DNA from: Iris pallida
Lineage: Eukaryota > Streptophyta > Magnoliopsida > Asparagales > Iridaceae
Assembly: GCA_029216955.1 (NCBI GenBank)
Contig: JANAVB010004170.1
Location: forward strand, 1-64,000
Length of the DNA stretch: 64,000 nt
Direction of reading: 5' to 3'
Shown here: positions 46,917 through 59,388 of the stretch, piece by piece
How the letters are laid out: each line of letters opens with the position of its first letter
Numbering within the stretch: the stretch's first letter is position 1
The notes under the pieces: generated by a model
Database searches by the model: none
The model's input: only the letters and a program-made list of their open reading frames with translations
Told to the model about the DNA's origin: nothing
Translations under genes and position numbers: made by a program

Positions 46917-48352
46917 ATGGTGATTGAGACACGATCGCATCGCTCTGGCTCAGCAGACGCTGGTGAGAGGCCTACCACCCCTCACCCGATTGTGGATGCT
47001 GGGACCATAGCACCCACCCCTATTTCTGCTCATATAGGAGCTTCTGCAGCTTTTGGGAGTGCACCTCCACCTGTCCGGAGGTCTTCTCCCGTCATTCCAG
47101 ATATGTACCAGCAGCAGTTACCTTTAGGAAACGGTAGATGCGGCTCAGTTTACCCTCTTCCAGCGATTCATGGAGTTTCAGCAACAGATTCAGCAGAGCC
47201 AGTCTGCTGATATCCGACAGAGCATACAAGATACTCACCAGTTGGTTAGGACGACAGTGGAGCTGGTAGCTGCTCAGCCACAGGGAGGCCAGATGCAGCC
47301 GCATCAGCCGAGGACTCCAGATATCCATTCCTTCAAGAAGATGGGACCCCGAGACTTCAAAGGTATAGAGGGCATCATATACGCTGACAATTGGATAGAG
47401 CACATTGAGGAGATATTCTGATTGGCACAGATACCAGCAGGATTATAGATCGAGGCAGCCGCCAGCCAGATGCAGGACTTGGCCCGTACCTGGTACCAGA
47501 CGGACCCGAGGGTTGGTACAGCCGGTCAGACTTGGACAGCATTCAAGAAACTATTCAAGGAGAAATTCTTTCCTGATACAGCTCTCCGTGCTCTGGAGGC
47601 GCAGTTCGAGAGTTTGGTTCAGGGGAACCAGACCGTTGAGGAGTATGCTGGAGAGTTCAGCCGTTTGAGCAGATTCATCGAGGATCTTACCGAGGTCGGA
47701 AAGGCGAGGAAGTTTCGCAGGGGTTTGATCAAGAAATTAAGTCATATACCAAGAGGGACCGCGATGCCACTTTCGAGCAGATTCTAGTAGGAGCCATGAC
47801 AGCGGAGGACGATCTTGGACGAAGGAGAAGAGGAGGCTAGACACTCAGGGAGCTAGTGCCAGTGCGGGACCGGCCAAGAGGCCCCCTGCAGATTCAGCAG
47901 CAGTATCCGTATCAGATGCCCCACCTACAGATTTAGCAGCAGTATCCGCATTAGATGCCCCACCTGCAGATTCAGCAGCAGTATCCGCATCAGATGCCCT
48001 ACTTGCAGATTCAGCCACAGTTTTAACAGCAGATGCCACCCCTACAGTTTCAGCAGCAAATGCTACTTCTACAGTTTCAGCAACAGTACCACAGCCGAGG
48101 GTCTACCTTCATCAGCGGCAGTTTCAGGACTATGTACCCTTCCAGCAGATGCAGCAGCCACAGAGTCAGCAGCAGGCCCCGGAACAGCAGCTAGTTATTA
48201 TTTGTCCCTTCTGTAAGAGACCAGGGCATGGTTGGGGCGAGTGCCGAAAGAGGTTGGGCAGATGTTTGCTTTACGGATCTGATCATCGTCTGAGAGAGTG
48301 TCCCGAGTCATCAGGACAGACAGTTCAGGAGCAGGAGCTAGGGCTCCGGTAG
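46917..48352 (+). pseudogene. gag: E5 gag, frameshifted
   Basis: The start ATG 46917 opens MVIETRSHRSGSADAGERP. The frame changes near 47165 (FQQQIQQSQSADIRQSIQ), followed by FKKMGPRDFKGIEG and a TGA near 47421. The core gag domain (47470-47787) shows TWTAFKKLFKEKFFPDTALR and VQGNQTVEEYAGEFSRLSRF, the Retrotrans_gag pattern. A Gln-rich repeat follows (47882-48085), then two zinc knuckles: CPFCKRPGHGWGEC is intact, and CLLYGSDHRLREC lacks the second Cys. Gag packages the RNA. Several frameshifts and stops make this copy inactive. No protease or RT follows. Confidence 0.85.
47882..48085 (+). repeat. 39-bp tandem repeat in E5 gag
   Basis: Units at 47882 (37 bp), 47919, 47958 and 47997 (39 bp each) and a shorter one at 48036. 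Each encodes 13 residues, PHLQIQQQYPHQM-like. The unit length is a multiple of three, so copy changes keep the frame. Confidence 0.85.
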
Positions 48353-48359
48353 ACCAGCA

Positions 48360-48990
48360 GACGGGATTACCCTTACCGACTCAGCACGAGGTATATGCAG
48401 CATCACAGCAGGCCAGAGGAGGCCAGCAAGGGCGAGCCTTCGCCAGGACAGTGAGGATGCTCAGGCCAGTAGAGATCTTGCTGCAGGTTCCGATCTATTC
48501 AATTTTCTTTCCGCAATTGCCTCTTATACTGCCTTAAATTTTGATTCCTTCTGTTCCTTGTTAGTTGATTAATTCTGTCTTTTGTTCTTGTGTTATGTTA
48601 GTTTTCTTCTGGGATAAATTATATGGGCTAGGTCACCTTGGTTATGGAATCGAGAATCTTCGATGGTCGTGTTTAGCTGGCATAGTGAGGACATATAGTC
48701 AGATTTAGGACGTATTTCTCGGGTGTGGGAATTTAAGGTTTTTGCTGCCAAGCATGCGGCAATGCAAAAATTTTAAATACCATATTTTAGAGGTATGTGC
48801 CTTAGTCGAGGACTCTGTGATTATCGTAGCCTTGTTCACTAGCACGACGAACATTCTGAGTATCATGATTTTGGACAGACGCATATGATTATCTGACGGT
48901 ATGTTTGAGACTTTGATTGTGGGTGTTTGACCTAGAAGGACTGCTACCATCTTAAATTTGAGGACAAAATTTTTATAAGGTGGGTAGGAT
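48360..48990 (+). other. E5 3' untranslated block and purine tract
   Basis: Non-coding. 48670-48900 (CGGGTGTGGGAATTTAAGG, GTGATTATCGTAGCC) is shared with E1 (14880-15100). It ends in AAGGTGGGTAGGAT just before the 3' LTR. Confidence 0.75.
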
Positions 48991-51900
48991 TGTAACACCC
49001 AGTTTCTGAAATAGGGTAATTTTAAATTTTGTATTTAAATTATTTAATTATGGTATTTAGTTTAATAATATATTTTTGGTGATTTTTAATAATTTCTAAA
49101 CAATTTAAAAACTGGTTGAGTCATGACTTGTGATTTGGTGTGCAGCTAGTGAAGCTGTAGTGACTGTCTGCCCTAGAGCCTAACCATGTGGGTAGAGATT
49201 TTGTTAGTACATTTAGCTTGAGGATATTTGGTTATCTTGAATTTATTTGAATTTATAATTATTTGCAAGTTAATATATACTATATTAAATGGTGTGATTT
49301 AATATTATTAAATTGATTACCATGTGGTTGTTAGTAGCCCCAACCTAGAATTGACCTAACCTAGGTTAGTCCTAGTTAGTCATGGTTAGACTAAGTTAGA
49401 AATTGATTTGGTCATGGTTAGTCATGACTAGTTAGAATGACTAGGTTGCAACTTAATTAAAGGGGGAAACCTAGACTTTTGACCATTGAATATACTAGAT
49501 GGAATGAGAGCCCTTAGATTGATTCTCTAAAACCCTAAACCTAGCATTGATGGCCAGCCACATAGGGCACCTATCCCTATAAAATCCCTCTTGAAACTTG
49601 TGCCTCTTTTCACTCTTTCCACCATTCTAAGAACAAGGTTGTTCCTTTGAAATTTCTTCATAGTTTATTCATTAATGATCCATTTTCATTGAGATTTCTT
49701 CCATCATGATCTAATTAAAGTTTCCTTGCTGATGGTGGAGTCAAATCTCAGATTTGCATCAATTTGGGGATTTGGGGTGGCCTTGAAGAACTCTTTAAAA
49801 GAGACTTTTTGAGTGAAGAACAACCTATAGGTACATTCTAATCTACCCATTAAAACTAGGTTTAAATTGCATATTCATCTAGCCCTAGGTGTCCTGATTC
49901 TGTAGGAATAGGGTTTCCAAGTTTCGTGTCCTGTACGTGTCCGTATCGGACACGTATCAGTGACAGCTTCAGGTGTTCGACGAAATGCCACAAAGGGCAT
50001 TTCGTTCGAATTTTTGAATTGTAATTGAATAGAATTTAGTTTTTGGTGTCGCTTATCCATTTATGTAACTCTGAGATGATTTCTTGTTTGTGTCGTGTCG
50101 TTTGGACACTCGTGCACACGCACTTGGACACGCGCGCGCAGGGCTACAGTAATCCCCTGCATATCGGGGTCTCCACAGGACACGACATGAACTCTTTGGA
50201 CACGAAATTTTGTGGGAGTTAGGGGCATCGTCTGTCATCCCTCTCCCAAAATTTCACGACATTCATGGTCGGTTTGGGAGATATTAGCCGCGCACGGGGA
50301 ATGCACTGCACTGTGCGCGGCCTGCGGCTAGCCACTGATACGGGTTCAAATCTCTGGACACGACACACCCTGGCACGTTTCAGGGTGACACACACTTAAC
50401 CCTACCCTAGGCGCACCCCCTTGCACGAGCATGAGGATTGGGAACCTGTGTCGGGTGCACGACACGCGTGCACGCCCGCACGATGTTGTCCCCAAGTCCA
50501 GTGTCTGAATTTACCCGTTTGGGTTCTGTTGCACTTGGACACGTTTGTGTCCACTCCAGTGGACACAAACTCGACACAAAACACGTATGTAATGTGTGGT
50601 TGCATACCTATCACTGTTTGGGCATTTAATTTAGTTTTGATGCTTAAAACACAAATTTCCCTATTTCCAAAGAATTAAGTATCAGTCCAGTTTTAGTGTT
50701 CTGTTTCCAGATTTTAATTTTGACTTTTGGCATCATTTTTAACCCACTAATTGCTATTAATTACATGTTATGATAGCTCTAATATGTGTGCCTAGATGTT
50801 TGCTTGTGGTGTGTCAAATTTGGATTGAAATGGAGAAGTATTGGGGCTAAATTCTGGGTGTTGAGTCGGGGACTGTTAAGTGATATTAGTGTAGCTAGGC
50901 TGTTTAGTTTTAATGTATTAACCTGAGATTTCACTGTGAGGGTGTAACCAAATCTGAGTTTGATTTGGACTGTTTGACCTGTGTATGATGGGGGGGAAGG
51001 TGAGTGTTGATTCTTTTCATTGATTTTCCTGTGTGCACTGTTTCAGTTATATATTGCTCACTACTTCACACACACACACACACTTTGCCTCTCTCACCAC
51101 TCACTATCATATACATTGTATTTACACACACACACATATGAGGACACTGTCACTTAGTTTAGGGCTTAACAGTTATAGATGTATATTGGTCTGTTTTGAG
51201 AAAACCTGAGAAGGGCTTTCCCTTTTCTTGGCAATAGTTAACTGAGATTGTTGTTTAGGAAACTGGGATCTTGAATGTGAATTTAAAACTGAGTTTTGAA
51301 ATATAATAACTGAGATTGGGTTCTTGAATTCAGTTTTTTGGGTTTCATCAGTATGTATTCTCATTTGGACTTTCACACATGAGTTTTGGTATCTTATTTC
51401 TCAGATTTTTCCATTTCGTATCCTTTCCATTTCTTTTCTTTCTACAGTTCTCTCACACACAGGCCTATGACACATACAACCAAATTGCTGAGCACTCTTG
51501 ACACACACACACATTTTCTATCTTGCTCTCATGTAACACACACCCTTACACTAGCCTACCTTATGTTAACTGGCCTATTAGCTAACTAAGCATACAACTG
51601 GACTGCATTGCATATATCTGAGTTTTGGTTCACTGTTTTCTTTTCTGATTTCAGTTCATACATACACACTTGAATTTACCCTATCTCTCTTTTTTCTGAA
51701 ACATAGACACCACCACAGGTACCCCTTCTACTGTCACTCCCCTCATTGTTATACACATTGGGTCACTCCTCACAACATCACTCCATAAACCATCTATGTT
51801 CACCCATTAGCAGCCCCTTTGCACCAAAACCTGTCCTAAAGTTCCCATATCAGTCCATGGTACAGCTCCAAAACCTGGTCCTTTGAACCACCATAAATCA

Positions 51901-53635
51901 GTCCCAATCCCAGCCCAGAACAGCCCTGTTCACTATATTCCAGCCATATCAGGCCCCCATTTGACAGTAAATACAAGTCCCCTTTTTGGCCTATGTTGGC
52001 TGTTCCCATTTCATTCATACACACCCCTCTTCCATTCTATATCACACATATGTAAGTTCACATTATAGTTTCCATATATTTTTAGTAATATTATATGATT
52101 AGTGAAGGTGATATTTATATGTACTTATGGGGGTGATACAATGTAGAATACAATGAATATAGGCTTGTATTATGTAAATAGGTAATACACTATATTATGA
52201 ATAATGTAGTATAAAATTGAGGCTTGAGTTGGCTTGTATATCCTTGTGATTGGTGTGTGATTGCTAGATTAGGCTTGGTGAGACTTATTACTTGTTAGGG
52301 TCAGTCTTGACCTAGTTGACCTAGTTTGACTAGTATAGTTGACCAAGAGTTGACCTTGGTCTAGATTGACCTAGACAGCATGCAGATGCATTGTACATTC
52401 ATATATCACCCTCTGTATACATCTTGACTTGTGTTGCTCTAACTGGGAGTCAGGTACCTCATCTCGGACAGTACATTTTCACAGCTATTCAGATACCAGG
52501 CGAGTACATTCTCTGATCATTTCATATCCTGCTTAGAATTATTTCCTGCAGTAGATTACTTTACTTGTACTGTCACGTTGGTCACACGGATTGGTACTAT
52601 ATGGATCCCTTCTTGAGATGTTATCTTTAGGAGCATCGGGTACTACATATTCTGTGCGTTTCACTTACATGACGTATCATATGCTTCATTGGTTCTTTGA
52701 TCACTTACGACATATACTATTATGATCGTAGAGTCTTCCTCGAATCCTTGTCCCATTTATGGGACTACTATGTATCACCTTCGGGGTCTATTACCTTCGG
52801 GGTCTATTACCTTCGGGGTCTTATCACCTTCGGGGTCTACCACCCTTCGGGGCTGTTACATAGCATCATATAACATAACCTGGCTGGATCCTTGTGTATT
52901 GATTGGGGGTACAGGGAGTATAAATAGCCATGTGAACAATTTCCAAAGTAGAATAGCCATGTACGCCTCTTTAGTATAGCCATGTACAATCAAGCCGTTC
53001 ACATGTCGACTTTGTGCTCTAAATCACTAGTCACTGGTAGCTCTTTATTTATAGTAGATATTTCTTTACAGCTCTCTCTCTGTTTACATACAGCATTTCT
53101 TTCAGTACCTGTATCTTACTTTACTGCATGATTATATTTTCTAACCTGCTATGAACTGTTGAGATGTACTGTGCTCGCTCCCGTCTTGACTGGACCTGTT
53201 GAAAATTTTACAGAGGATGATGAGGAGCCCTGCACCCCTTACTTGGAGTTTGCCTAGATGACACTCGCGACCTGGACCCCTGGGGAGGTTCAGGCAGCTG
53301 CTGAGGGCGATACCCTGCTTAGTATAGATAGCTTAGACTGTTTTCCCATTTTATGTTTAGTTGTTGTTCTTGATTCAGAGTTGTATATTTTTAGAGATGA
53401 TTAGACCTGTATTTCATTTCTGTTGTACCTCAGTTGAGGATTCTCTTACCTATTTTATCGTGCCATATTCTATCTCTAGATTGTGATTGAGTTGTACCTC
53501 TGTGTTGGCCTCCTTATGGAGAGTATTCATATTATGTTATATAGTTCATGACCTAGAACAGCGTTCTACCGCCGACACTGCGTAAGCTGGCGTTGTTACG
53601 TTCTCGTACCCTCACAGTGGGTGCGGGTTGTGACA
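48991..53635 (+). repeat. E5 3' LTR
   Basis: Starts TGTAACACCCAG and ends GGTTGTGACA. Same landmarks as the 5' LTR: hairpins near 49934 and 50543, TTGAC cluster 52307-52370, minisatellite 52775-52853 (5 units), TATA 52919-52926. Confidence 0.95.
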
Positions 53636-53640
53636 AGCAT

Positions 53641-54430
53641 CAACCAGGTTTTGTAAGTACAAACCTGTCGTTTTGAGGGCACGGAAGATGCCATCTCAGA
53701 TACGTGGCTTAAGGATATTGAGGCTATTCTGACAGCAGCTAAGGTGCCGACAGAAGAACGTGTGGATCAAGTGAAGTTGTTACTTCAGGATCTCGCACGT
53801 GATTGGTGGGAATCAGAGGAAGTGGGTATCAGACGTCCTGTTGCTTGGGACGACTTTACTGTAAGATTCAAGATGAAGTACTATGGAGTTGTGGCCAGTT
53901 TGAGCTGCAACAGAAGTTTATCAACCTCAAGCAGGCCGGCAAGACGGTAGATGCTTATGCAGCAGAGTTTTGCAGATTGAGTAGGTTTGTCTCGGAGATG
54001 GTAGCAATAGAGAGCCAGAGGGCTATGAGGTTCCAGCAAGGTTTCATCTTGAGCCCTTACAATTGATAGAGGGCCACAATTACCAGACTTTCGATGAGGT
54101 ATTAACGGTACCCCCAAGGCATGAGATCACCATTCAGAGGATCACGGCAGGAATGGAGGTCAAAGAGATCCCACAGTCAGATTGAAGGATAGGGGGAGCA
54201 GCACCCCGAGTAACAACACCATCCCTTGGCTTTCGCATCCACGATGTGGCAATACGAGGGCCAGCACCACCACCAAGGCTACAGCAACAGCAACAGAGAA
54301 GAACCAGCAACCCCCAGCGGCTGCACTTATTATGGAAGGTAGGACACACTAGAGATGTGTGTCGACATTGAACGGGCAGTGTTTGATATGTGGAAGCCCA
54401 GATCATCGGGTTACCACCTGTCCCATGAAT
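53641..54430 (+). pseudogene. gag: E4 gag, continuation after E5
   Basis: Reads FEGTEDAISDTWLKDIEAIL, then LLLQDLARDWWESE and, after a frame change near 53885, FELQQKFINLKQAGKTVDAY and RLSRFVSEMV, the Retrotrans_gag core. A Gln/Pro-rich linker follows. Of the two zinc knuckles the first is damaged (CTYYGR, then a frame change) and the second, CLICGSPDHRVTTC at about 54379-54420, is complete. Stops and frameshifts separate the pieces. Confidence 0.85.
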
Positions 54431-54879
54431 TCGAGGTCAGGAGGACCAGTGCAACAATTTCTTGCTCTGCCAGCACCGGACAGGCCAGTATCGAGGACCA
54501 GCGGGCAGTGAGATCGTTGGCACAGCGCCCGTTCATGTCGCAAGCTCAGATGTTTCGGCAGCAGGGACCGCTGAACAGCAACACCAGCATAGACCACCCC
54601 AGCATTATCAAGGCAGGGGCCAGCAGCAGCACCAGGCTAGGCCACAACATGGGAACCAACAAGGAGTCGAGGGCAGGCATTCACTCTGTCCTTGGAGGAG
54701 GCATTAGCATCGGAAGATATTGTGGCAGTAACATTCTCGTAGCCTCATATCATGCAGTAGCATTATTTGATTGGGAGCATCACACTCATTTATATTTGTA
54801 CAATTTGCAACACGGCTAGGAATGGAATTTGAGGCATTGCCAGAGCTTAAATATACTCACTGGTAATGGTCTCGTAGGA

Positions 54880-57170
54880 GTTAGTAGAGTTATTCTAGCA
54901 TGTAGTATTGTAGTTTGCAGGCATTCCTTACCAGCCCTGGTTGATAGAATTTTCTGTTGGAAATTTTGACGTTATCTTAGGCATGGACTGGCTGAAAGAC
55001 AGTCATGTGATAATAGATTGTCGTAGAGGGAGTGTATCTTTTGATATTACAAGCATGAAGCGGTTCACCTTAGTCAGATCAGTGGCAACTCAACAAGAGC
55101 AAGGAGTAGTGACGGCAATGAAAAAGTTCAAGTTCGAAGGTAGTTGAAGAGTTTCTGGACGTATTTCTCGAAGAACTTCCAGGTCTACCACCGGTTAGGG
55201 ATATTGAGTTCAGCATAGAATTGGTACCTGGAACTAAACCGATATCAAATCGAGTTTACAGAATGGCAGATTCATAACAGGCCAAGGTATATCAGCACAT
55301 AGACGAACTAAAGGAAAAGAAGTTCATCCAAGCTAGCATATCACCATGGACAGCACCAGTGGTACTTGTGGGGAAGAAGGATGGGTCATCTAGATTGTGC
55401 ATCGATTACAGGAAGCTTAACGCGGCAACAGTAAAGAACAAGTACCCACTACCCAGGATCGATGACTTGTTTGATCAGTTGAGCAGAGCTAGAGTTTTCT
55501 CCAAGATAGATCTTCGTTCAGGGTATCATCAAGTGAGGGTTCAAAAGGAGGATATTCCCAAGACAGTATTCAGGTCAAGTATGGGCATTATGAATTCTTG
55601 GTAATGCCGTTTGGTTTGACCAATGCTCCAGCAATATTTATGGATTTGATGAACATCATCTTTATGCCATACTTAGATTAATTTGTCGTTGTGTTTCTTG
55701 ACGACATTCTCCTCTACTCTGCTAGTGAGGAGGAACATGAGGACCACCTCCGAAAAGTGTTACAGGTTCTAAGAGAGAACCAGTTGTATGACAAGCTCAG
55801 CAAGTGTGAGTTTCGGTCGGACCACATTTCAATTTTGGGGCACATCGTATTAGGAGATGGAGTAGCAGTGGATCCCAAGAAGGTAGAAGCAGTAAAGAGT
55901 TGGCCAGTACCCAAGACCGTAGCAGATGTGCGAGTTTTTGGGATTGAGGGATATTACAGGAGATTTGTAGCAGACTTTTCAAGACTTTCAGCACCCATGA
56001 CCCGCTTGACACGAAAGGATGTACCATTTGTCTGGTCGGCAGAATGTCAGGCATCATTTAGAACTTGAAGCAGAAGTTGATATCTGCACCTATTCTTACA
56101 TTGCCAGCTGGGTCCGGAGGTTTCACTGTATATTGTGATGCGTCAGGTAAAAGACTTGGATGTGTCCTTATGCAACATGAGAAGGTGATAGCATATGCAT
56201 CTAGGCAACTTCGAGACCAGAAGAACCTACTCATGACTTGGAGTTGGCGTAGTAGTATTTGCTTTGAAGCTATGGAGGCATTACTTATATGGTACCGAGT
56301 GGACATGTACACAGATCATAAAAGTCTGAAGTACATCTTTACTCAGAAGGAGCTGAACATGGGATAGAGAAGATGGTTGGAGTTGATCAAGGATTACGAC
56401 GTAGAGCTTCAGTATCATCCAGGCAAGGCTAATGTGGTAGCAGACGCTCTCAGCAGGAGACGGCATATTTATGTTGACAACACAGAGACATATCTTAGAA
56501 GACCTTCAGGAGATGGGCATCAAAGTTAAACTTCCTAGTGATGTAGGAGTTCTAACAAGTCTACAAGTTCAATCCGACTTGGTAGACAGGATCAAGGCAG
56601 CTCAGGTACAGGATCCAAGGATTCAGAAGCTTAGGGCAGAATGTAGTCAGCTCAGGGAGATGAGAATTCATGAAGATGTATACTTAGGTTTGGATCACGT
56701 CTATGTGTGCCTAGTGGAGATATCAGACAGGAGGTTATGGCAGAAGCTCACAGTTCCCAGTATTTGTACACCCTGGAGGGACTAAGATGTACTAAGATAT
56801 CAAGCAGCACTTCTGGTGGAACGGGATGAAGAGGGAGATAGCTAGATTTGTTTTCCGTTGCTTGGTATGTCAGCAAGTGAAGGCAGAACAGCAGAGGCCA
56901 GCTGGGTTATTGCAACCGCTTCCTATTCCGGAATGGAAATGGGAACATATTACAATGACTTTGTGACCGGTTTACCGAGATCACCAAGTGGTAAAGATGC
57001 TATTTGGGTGATAGTAGATCGACTTACAAAGGTGGCACACTTTCTTCCTTTCAGAGTAGGGCAATCTACAGAAAGGTTGGCACAATTGTATATGCAACAG
57101 ATAGTCAGGCAGCATGGAGTCCCTATCAGTATTGTGTCAGACAGAGATACCCGTTTTACATCACATTTAT
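54880..57170 (+). pseudogene. pol: E4 pol: protease end, RT, RNase H, partial integrase
   Basis: Protease tail DVILGMDWLKDSHVI (about 54970). [37 protein letters not shown], then FLDDILLYS (about 55694, catalytic DD present). RNase H: VYCDASGKRLGCVLM (about 56130), YTDHKSLKYIFT, LSRR (56450). Integrase: the zinc-finger CLVCQQVKAEQ (about 56862), DFVTGLP with the first Asp, AIWVIVDRLTKVAHFLPF and IVSDRDTRFTSH with the second Asp (about 57140). The third catalytic residue is missing because the sequence ends at the copia junction. Stops at about 55276, 55678, 56068 and 56365 and several frameshifts show it is dead. Confidence 0.9.
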
Positions 57171-58335
57171 GTTCAACGGTGAAGGACAATCCATAAATAG
57201 ACCTCCACTATTTGATGGAACAAACTATACATATTGAAAACATGAATGAGTTTCTTTCTTAAGTCACTAGACTTCGGTCATTGGTCGATAGTTATAGGCG
57301 ATTACAAAAAACCGCCTAGAAAAGTGATTGATGGTGTTCTAGTAGACAAGCCCCATGATAAGTATACTGAGCATGAAAAGGCACAAGCTAGTCTAGATGC
57401 ACGAGCTATCAATGTACTATTCTGTGCAATTGATAAAACCGAGTTCAATTGCGTATCTACTTGTGCCACATCTAATAAGATTTGGGACTTCTTAAGGTAA
57501 CACATGAAGGAACTTTCCAACTAAAGGAATCCAAGATCAGTAAATTGACCCAAGAGTACGAGGCATTCAAGATGAAACTCGGTGAATAAATTACACAGAT
57601 GCTCACTCGTTTTCTAGATATTACTAATCCTCTACAATCTCTTGGATAGGATTACAGCAACCAAAGAAGATCTAGAAAGTACTGTGGGCTCCAACCAAGA
57701 ACTAGAACCCAAAGGCCACCATGATCATAGAAGGAAACGACCTCACCACGATACATTGGAGACACTTATGGGCAAGCTCATGACCCATGAGCTGGATTGG
57801 CAAGACTTTGAATAGGCCCTCAAAAAAAATCCATCACCTTCAAAGCCCAACCCAGAAGAGTCTCATGTAATGATACTGATGGTGAGATTTTGATGGTGAT
57901 GAACAGGACCACTGGTCAAGAACTTTAAGAAATTCTTATAGTTTGAGCAATCAAACGGAAAGAAGAAGGATATCCATGAAAGCAACGAAGAAGATACTAT
58001 CTACTTTGGATGCAAGAAGTCAGGGCACATGAAGAAGACTGTCCACCAGCAAAGAAAAGATGTCCATATGATCGGTCAAGATCGAGTAGGAAAGCAACAA
58101 CTGGTCGAAAGTATGCAAATACTAGCATCTGGTACGAAAGTGAGACAACAGTGCAAATGTCCGCCTGATGGCATATGAAAAGGTATCTAAAAACCCTCTT
58201 TACAATAATTTTACATCTGACCAGTTAGAAGATGCCTTCAGCGAACTACTTGAAGAACACAGAAATGTTTGGACAAGTATAAGTAGTTACGCAAGGAGAT
58301 TAAGGCATACACAATCGAAGTAGTTTTAGGACCAT
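57171..58335 (+). pseudogene. gag: Ty1/copia gag fragment fused to E4 integrase
   Basis: It starts exactly at a copia gag ATG: MFNGEGQSINRPPLFDGTNY, then a TGA where Trp is expected, then FFLKSLDFGHWSIV, ARAINVLFCAIDKTEFNCVS and KIWDFLR, the UBN2-type gag of SIRE/Maximus-like elements. Later pieces include TRFLDIT and a damaged zinc knuckle (FGCKKSGHMKK, first Cys lost, frameshift after). The tail DQLEDAFSELLEEHRNVW is typical of the gag-protease linker. No copia LTR or PBS lies upstream, so the junction is a rearrangement. The right side is cut by the minus-strand copia. Confidence 0.85.
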
Positions 58336-59388
58336 TGAGCACCTCTAGAGGGGGTGAATAGAGTGTGTGCGTGTACAACAGAAAATAATACCAATTAAAA
58401 ATAATGCAAAACTATATACTATGGCAGATAAATGACAGTAAATAAATTGTGTAAAGTAAGAGTCAAGAAGATCAAACTCAGTGGCACAACGATGTATATA
58501 TACTGGTTTTTCTCTGAGAGGACTAGCTAGTCTCGAGTACTCTTGCTCGATGTTAATCCACAATGGCACAAGCTAATTGAGAGCTTGTAATCTCTTACAA
58601 TACTGCGTTTGGTGATGAGCGCACGACCGACTCCAGAGGTTAATTCTAAAAACTGGAATATTTTCTAAATGCAGCCTCCGATACAAGTACCAAAATACTA
58701 GATTGAACAAAACTGCACTGACTTTGGCTAAGTGCAATAGGTTTGATTTGAAAGCTTTAGCTCGTAGAAAATACTTAAAAAGATAGAGAAGAGAAATTGA
58801 ATGAGTGATTTGGAAATGGGAAAGTTCTTCTCTGTTTATAGTGTTTTTGCAGACCGAATTTGGGCAGAGTTCGGGAGTTCGGATGCAGAAATCTCGCATT
58901 CGTACGTTGGATACAAATTTAGGAATTTTAAAACAAATATACAACTGACCTCGACCGAAGTTAGCTAAAAACGGGACGAGTTCTGTCCGAGTTTTGTTAT
59001 AGGTCAGACTTGTATAGTATGGGCCAAATTTGCACAGGTTTTTGGGCTTTTTGGATAGTGGACATGAAATATGGATAGGTAGGATTTTAATGATTATGGA
59101 CTGATAAAACCTAAGCCGGTACCAATCTTGATCAATCTTACATATTTCCTAGACTCAATAAAACTAAAATACAGAAAAAATATATGAAAAAGCTTGATCT
59201 TAATCCTAGTGCATTTGGTTCTTGATGACGATGCGATGTTTGTACCTTGCAGTAGTAAGACGCGGATTTAGATACAGATTCTTCTAACTTGAAATCTGTA
59301 ATCTCATAGCAGTATGTATATTTACGTATCAACCAAAGTTGACGTTGATTATCAAAATCAGGTGTGATCATTAATCAGTGGGCCGACA
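58336..59388 (-). repeat. 3' LTR of the SIRE-like copia
   Basis: On the minus strand it starts TGTCGGCCCACTG after AATAGGGAAGAT and ends TCACCCCCTCTAGAGGTGCT CA, motifs familiar from SIRE-type LTRs. It is 1,053 bp long. TATAAACA lies at 58840-58833 (minus). Confidence 0.8.

Larger units (their letters stand above)
41952..53635 (+). mobile_element. E5: complete gag-only LTR retrotransposon with AGCAT target duplication
   Basis: LTRs 41952-46679 (4,728 bp) and 48991-53635 (4,645 bp) are very similar by eye, with small indels. AGCAT occurs at 41947-41951 and 53636-53640. The 2.3-kb interior holds a PBS, a broken gag, a 3' untranslated block and the purine tract AAGGTGGGTAGGAT (48977-48990). There is no pol, so it depended on another element. 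It is the only LTR element in the window with both ends and target duplication intact. Confidence 0.95.
38147..57170 (+). mobile_element. E4: Ty3/gypsy element, 3' end lost, split by E5
   Basis: 5' LTR 38147-41392, PBS 41402, gag 41513-41951 continuing at 53641-54430, pol 54880-57170. E5 (41952-53635 plus a 5-bp duplication) sits inside gag. Pol stops abruptly within integrase at the junction with a copia gag, so the rest of pol and the 3' LTR are missing. Confidence 0.85.
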
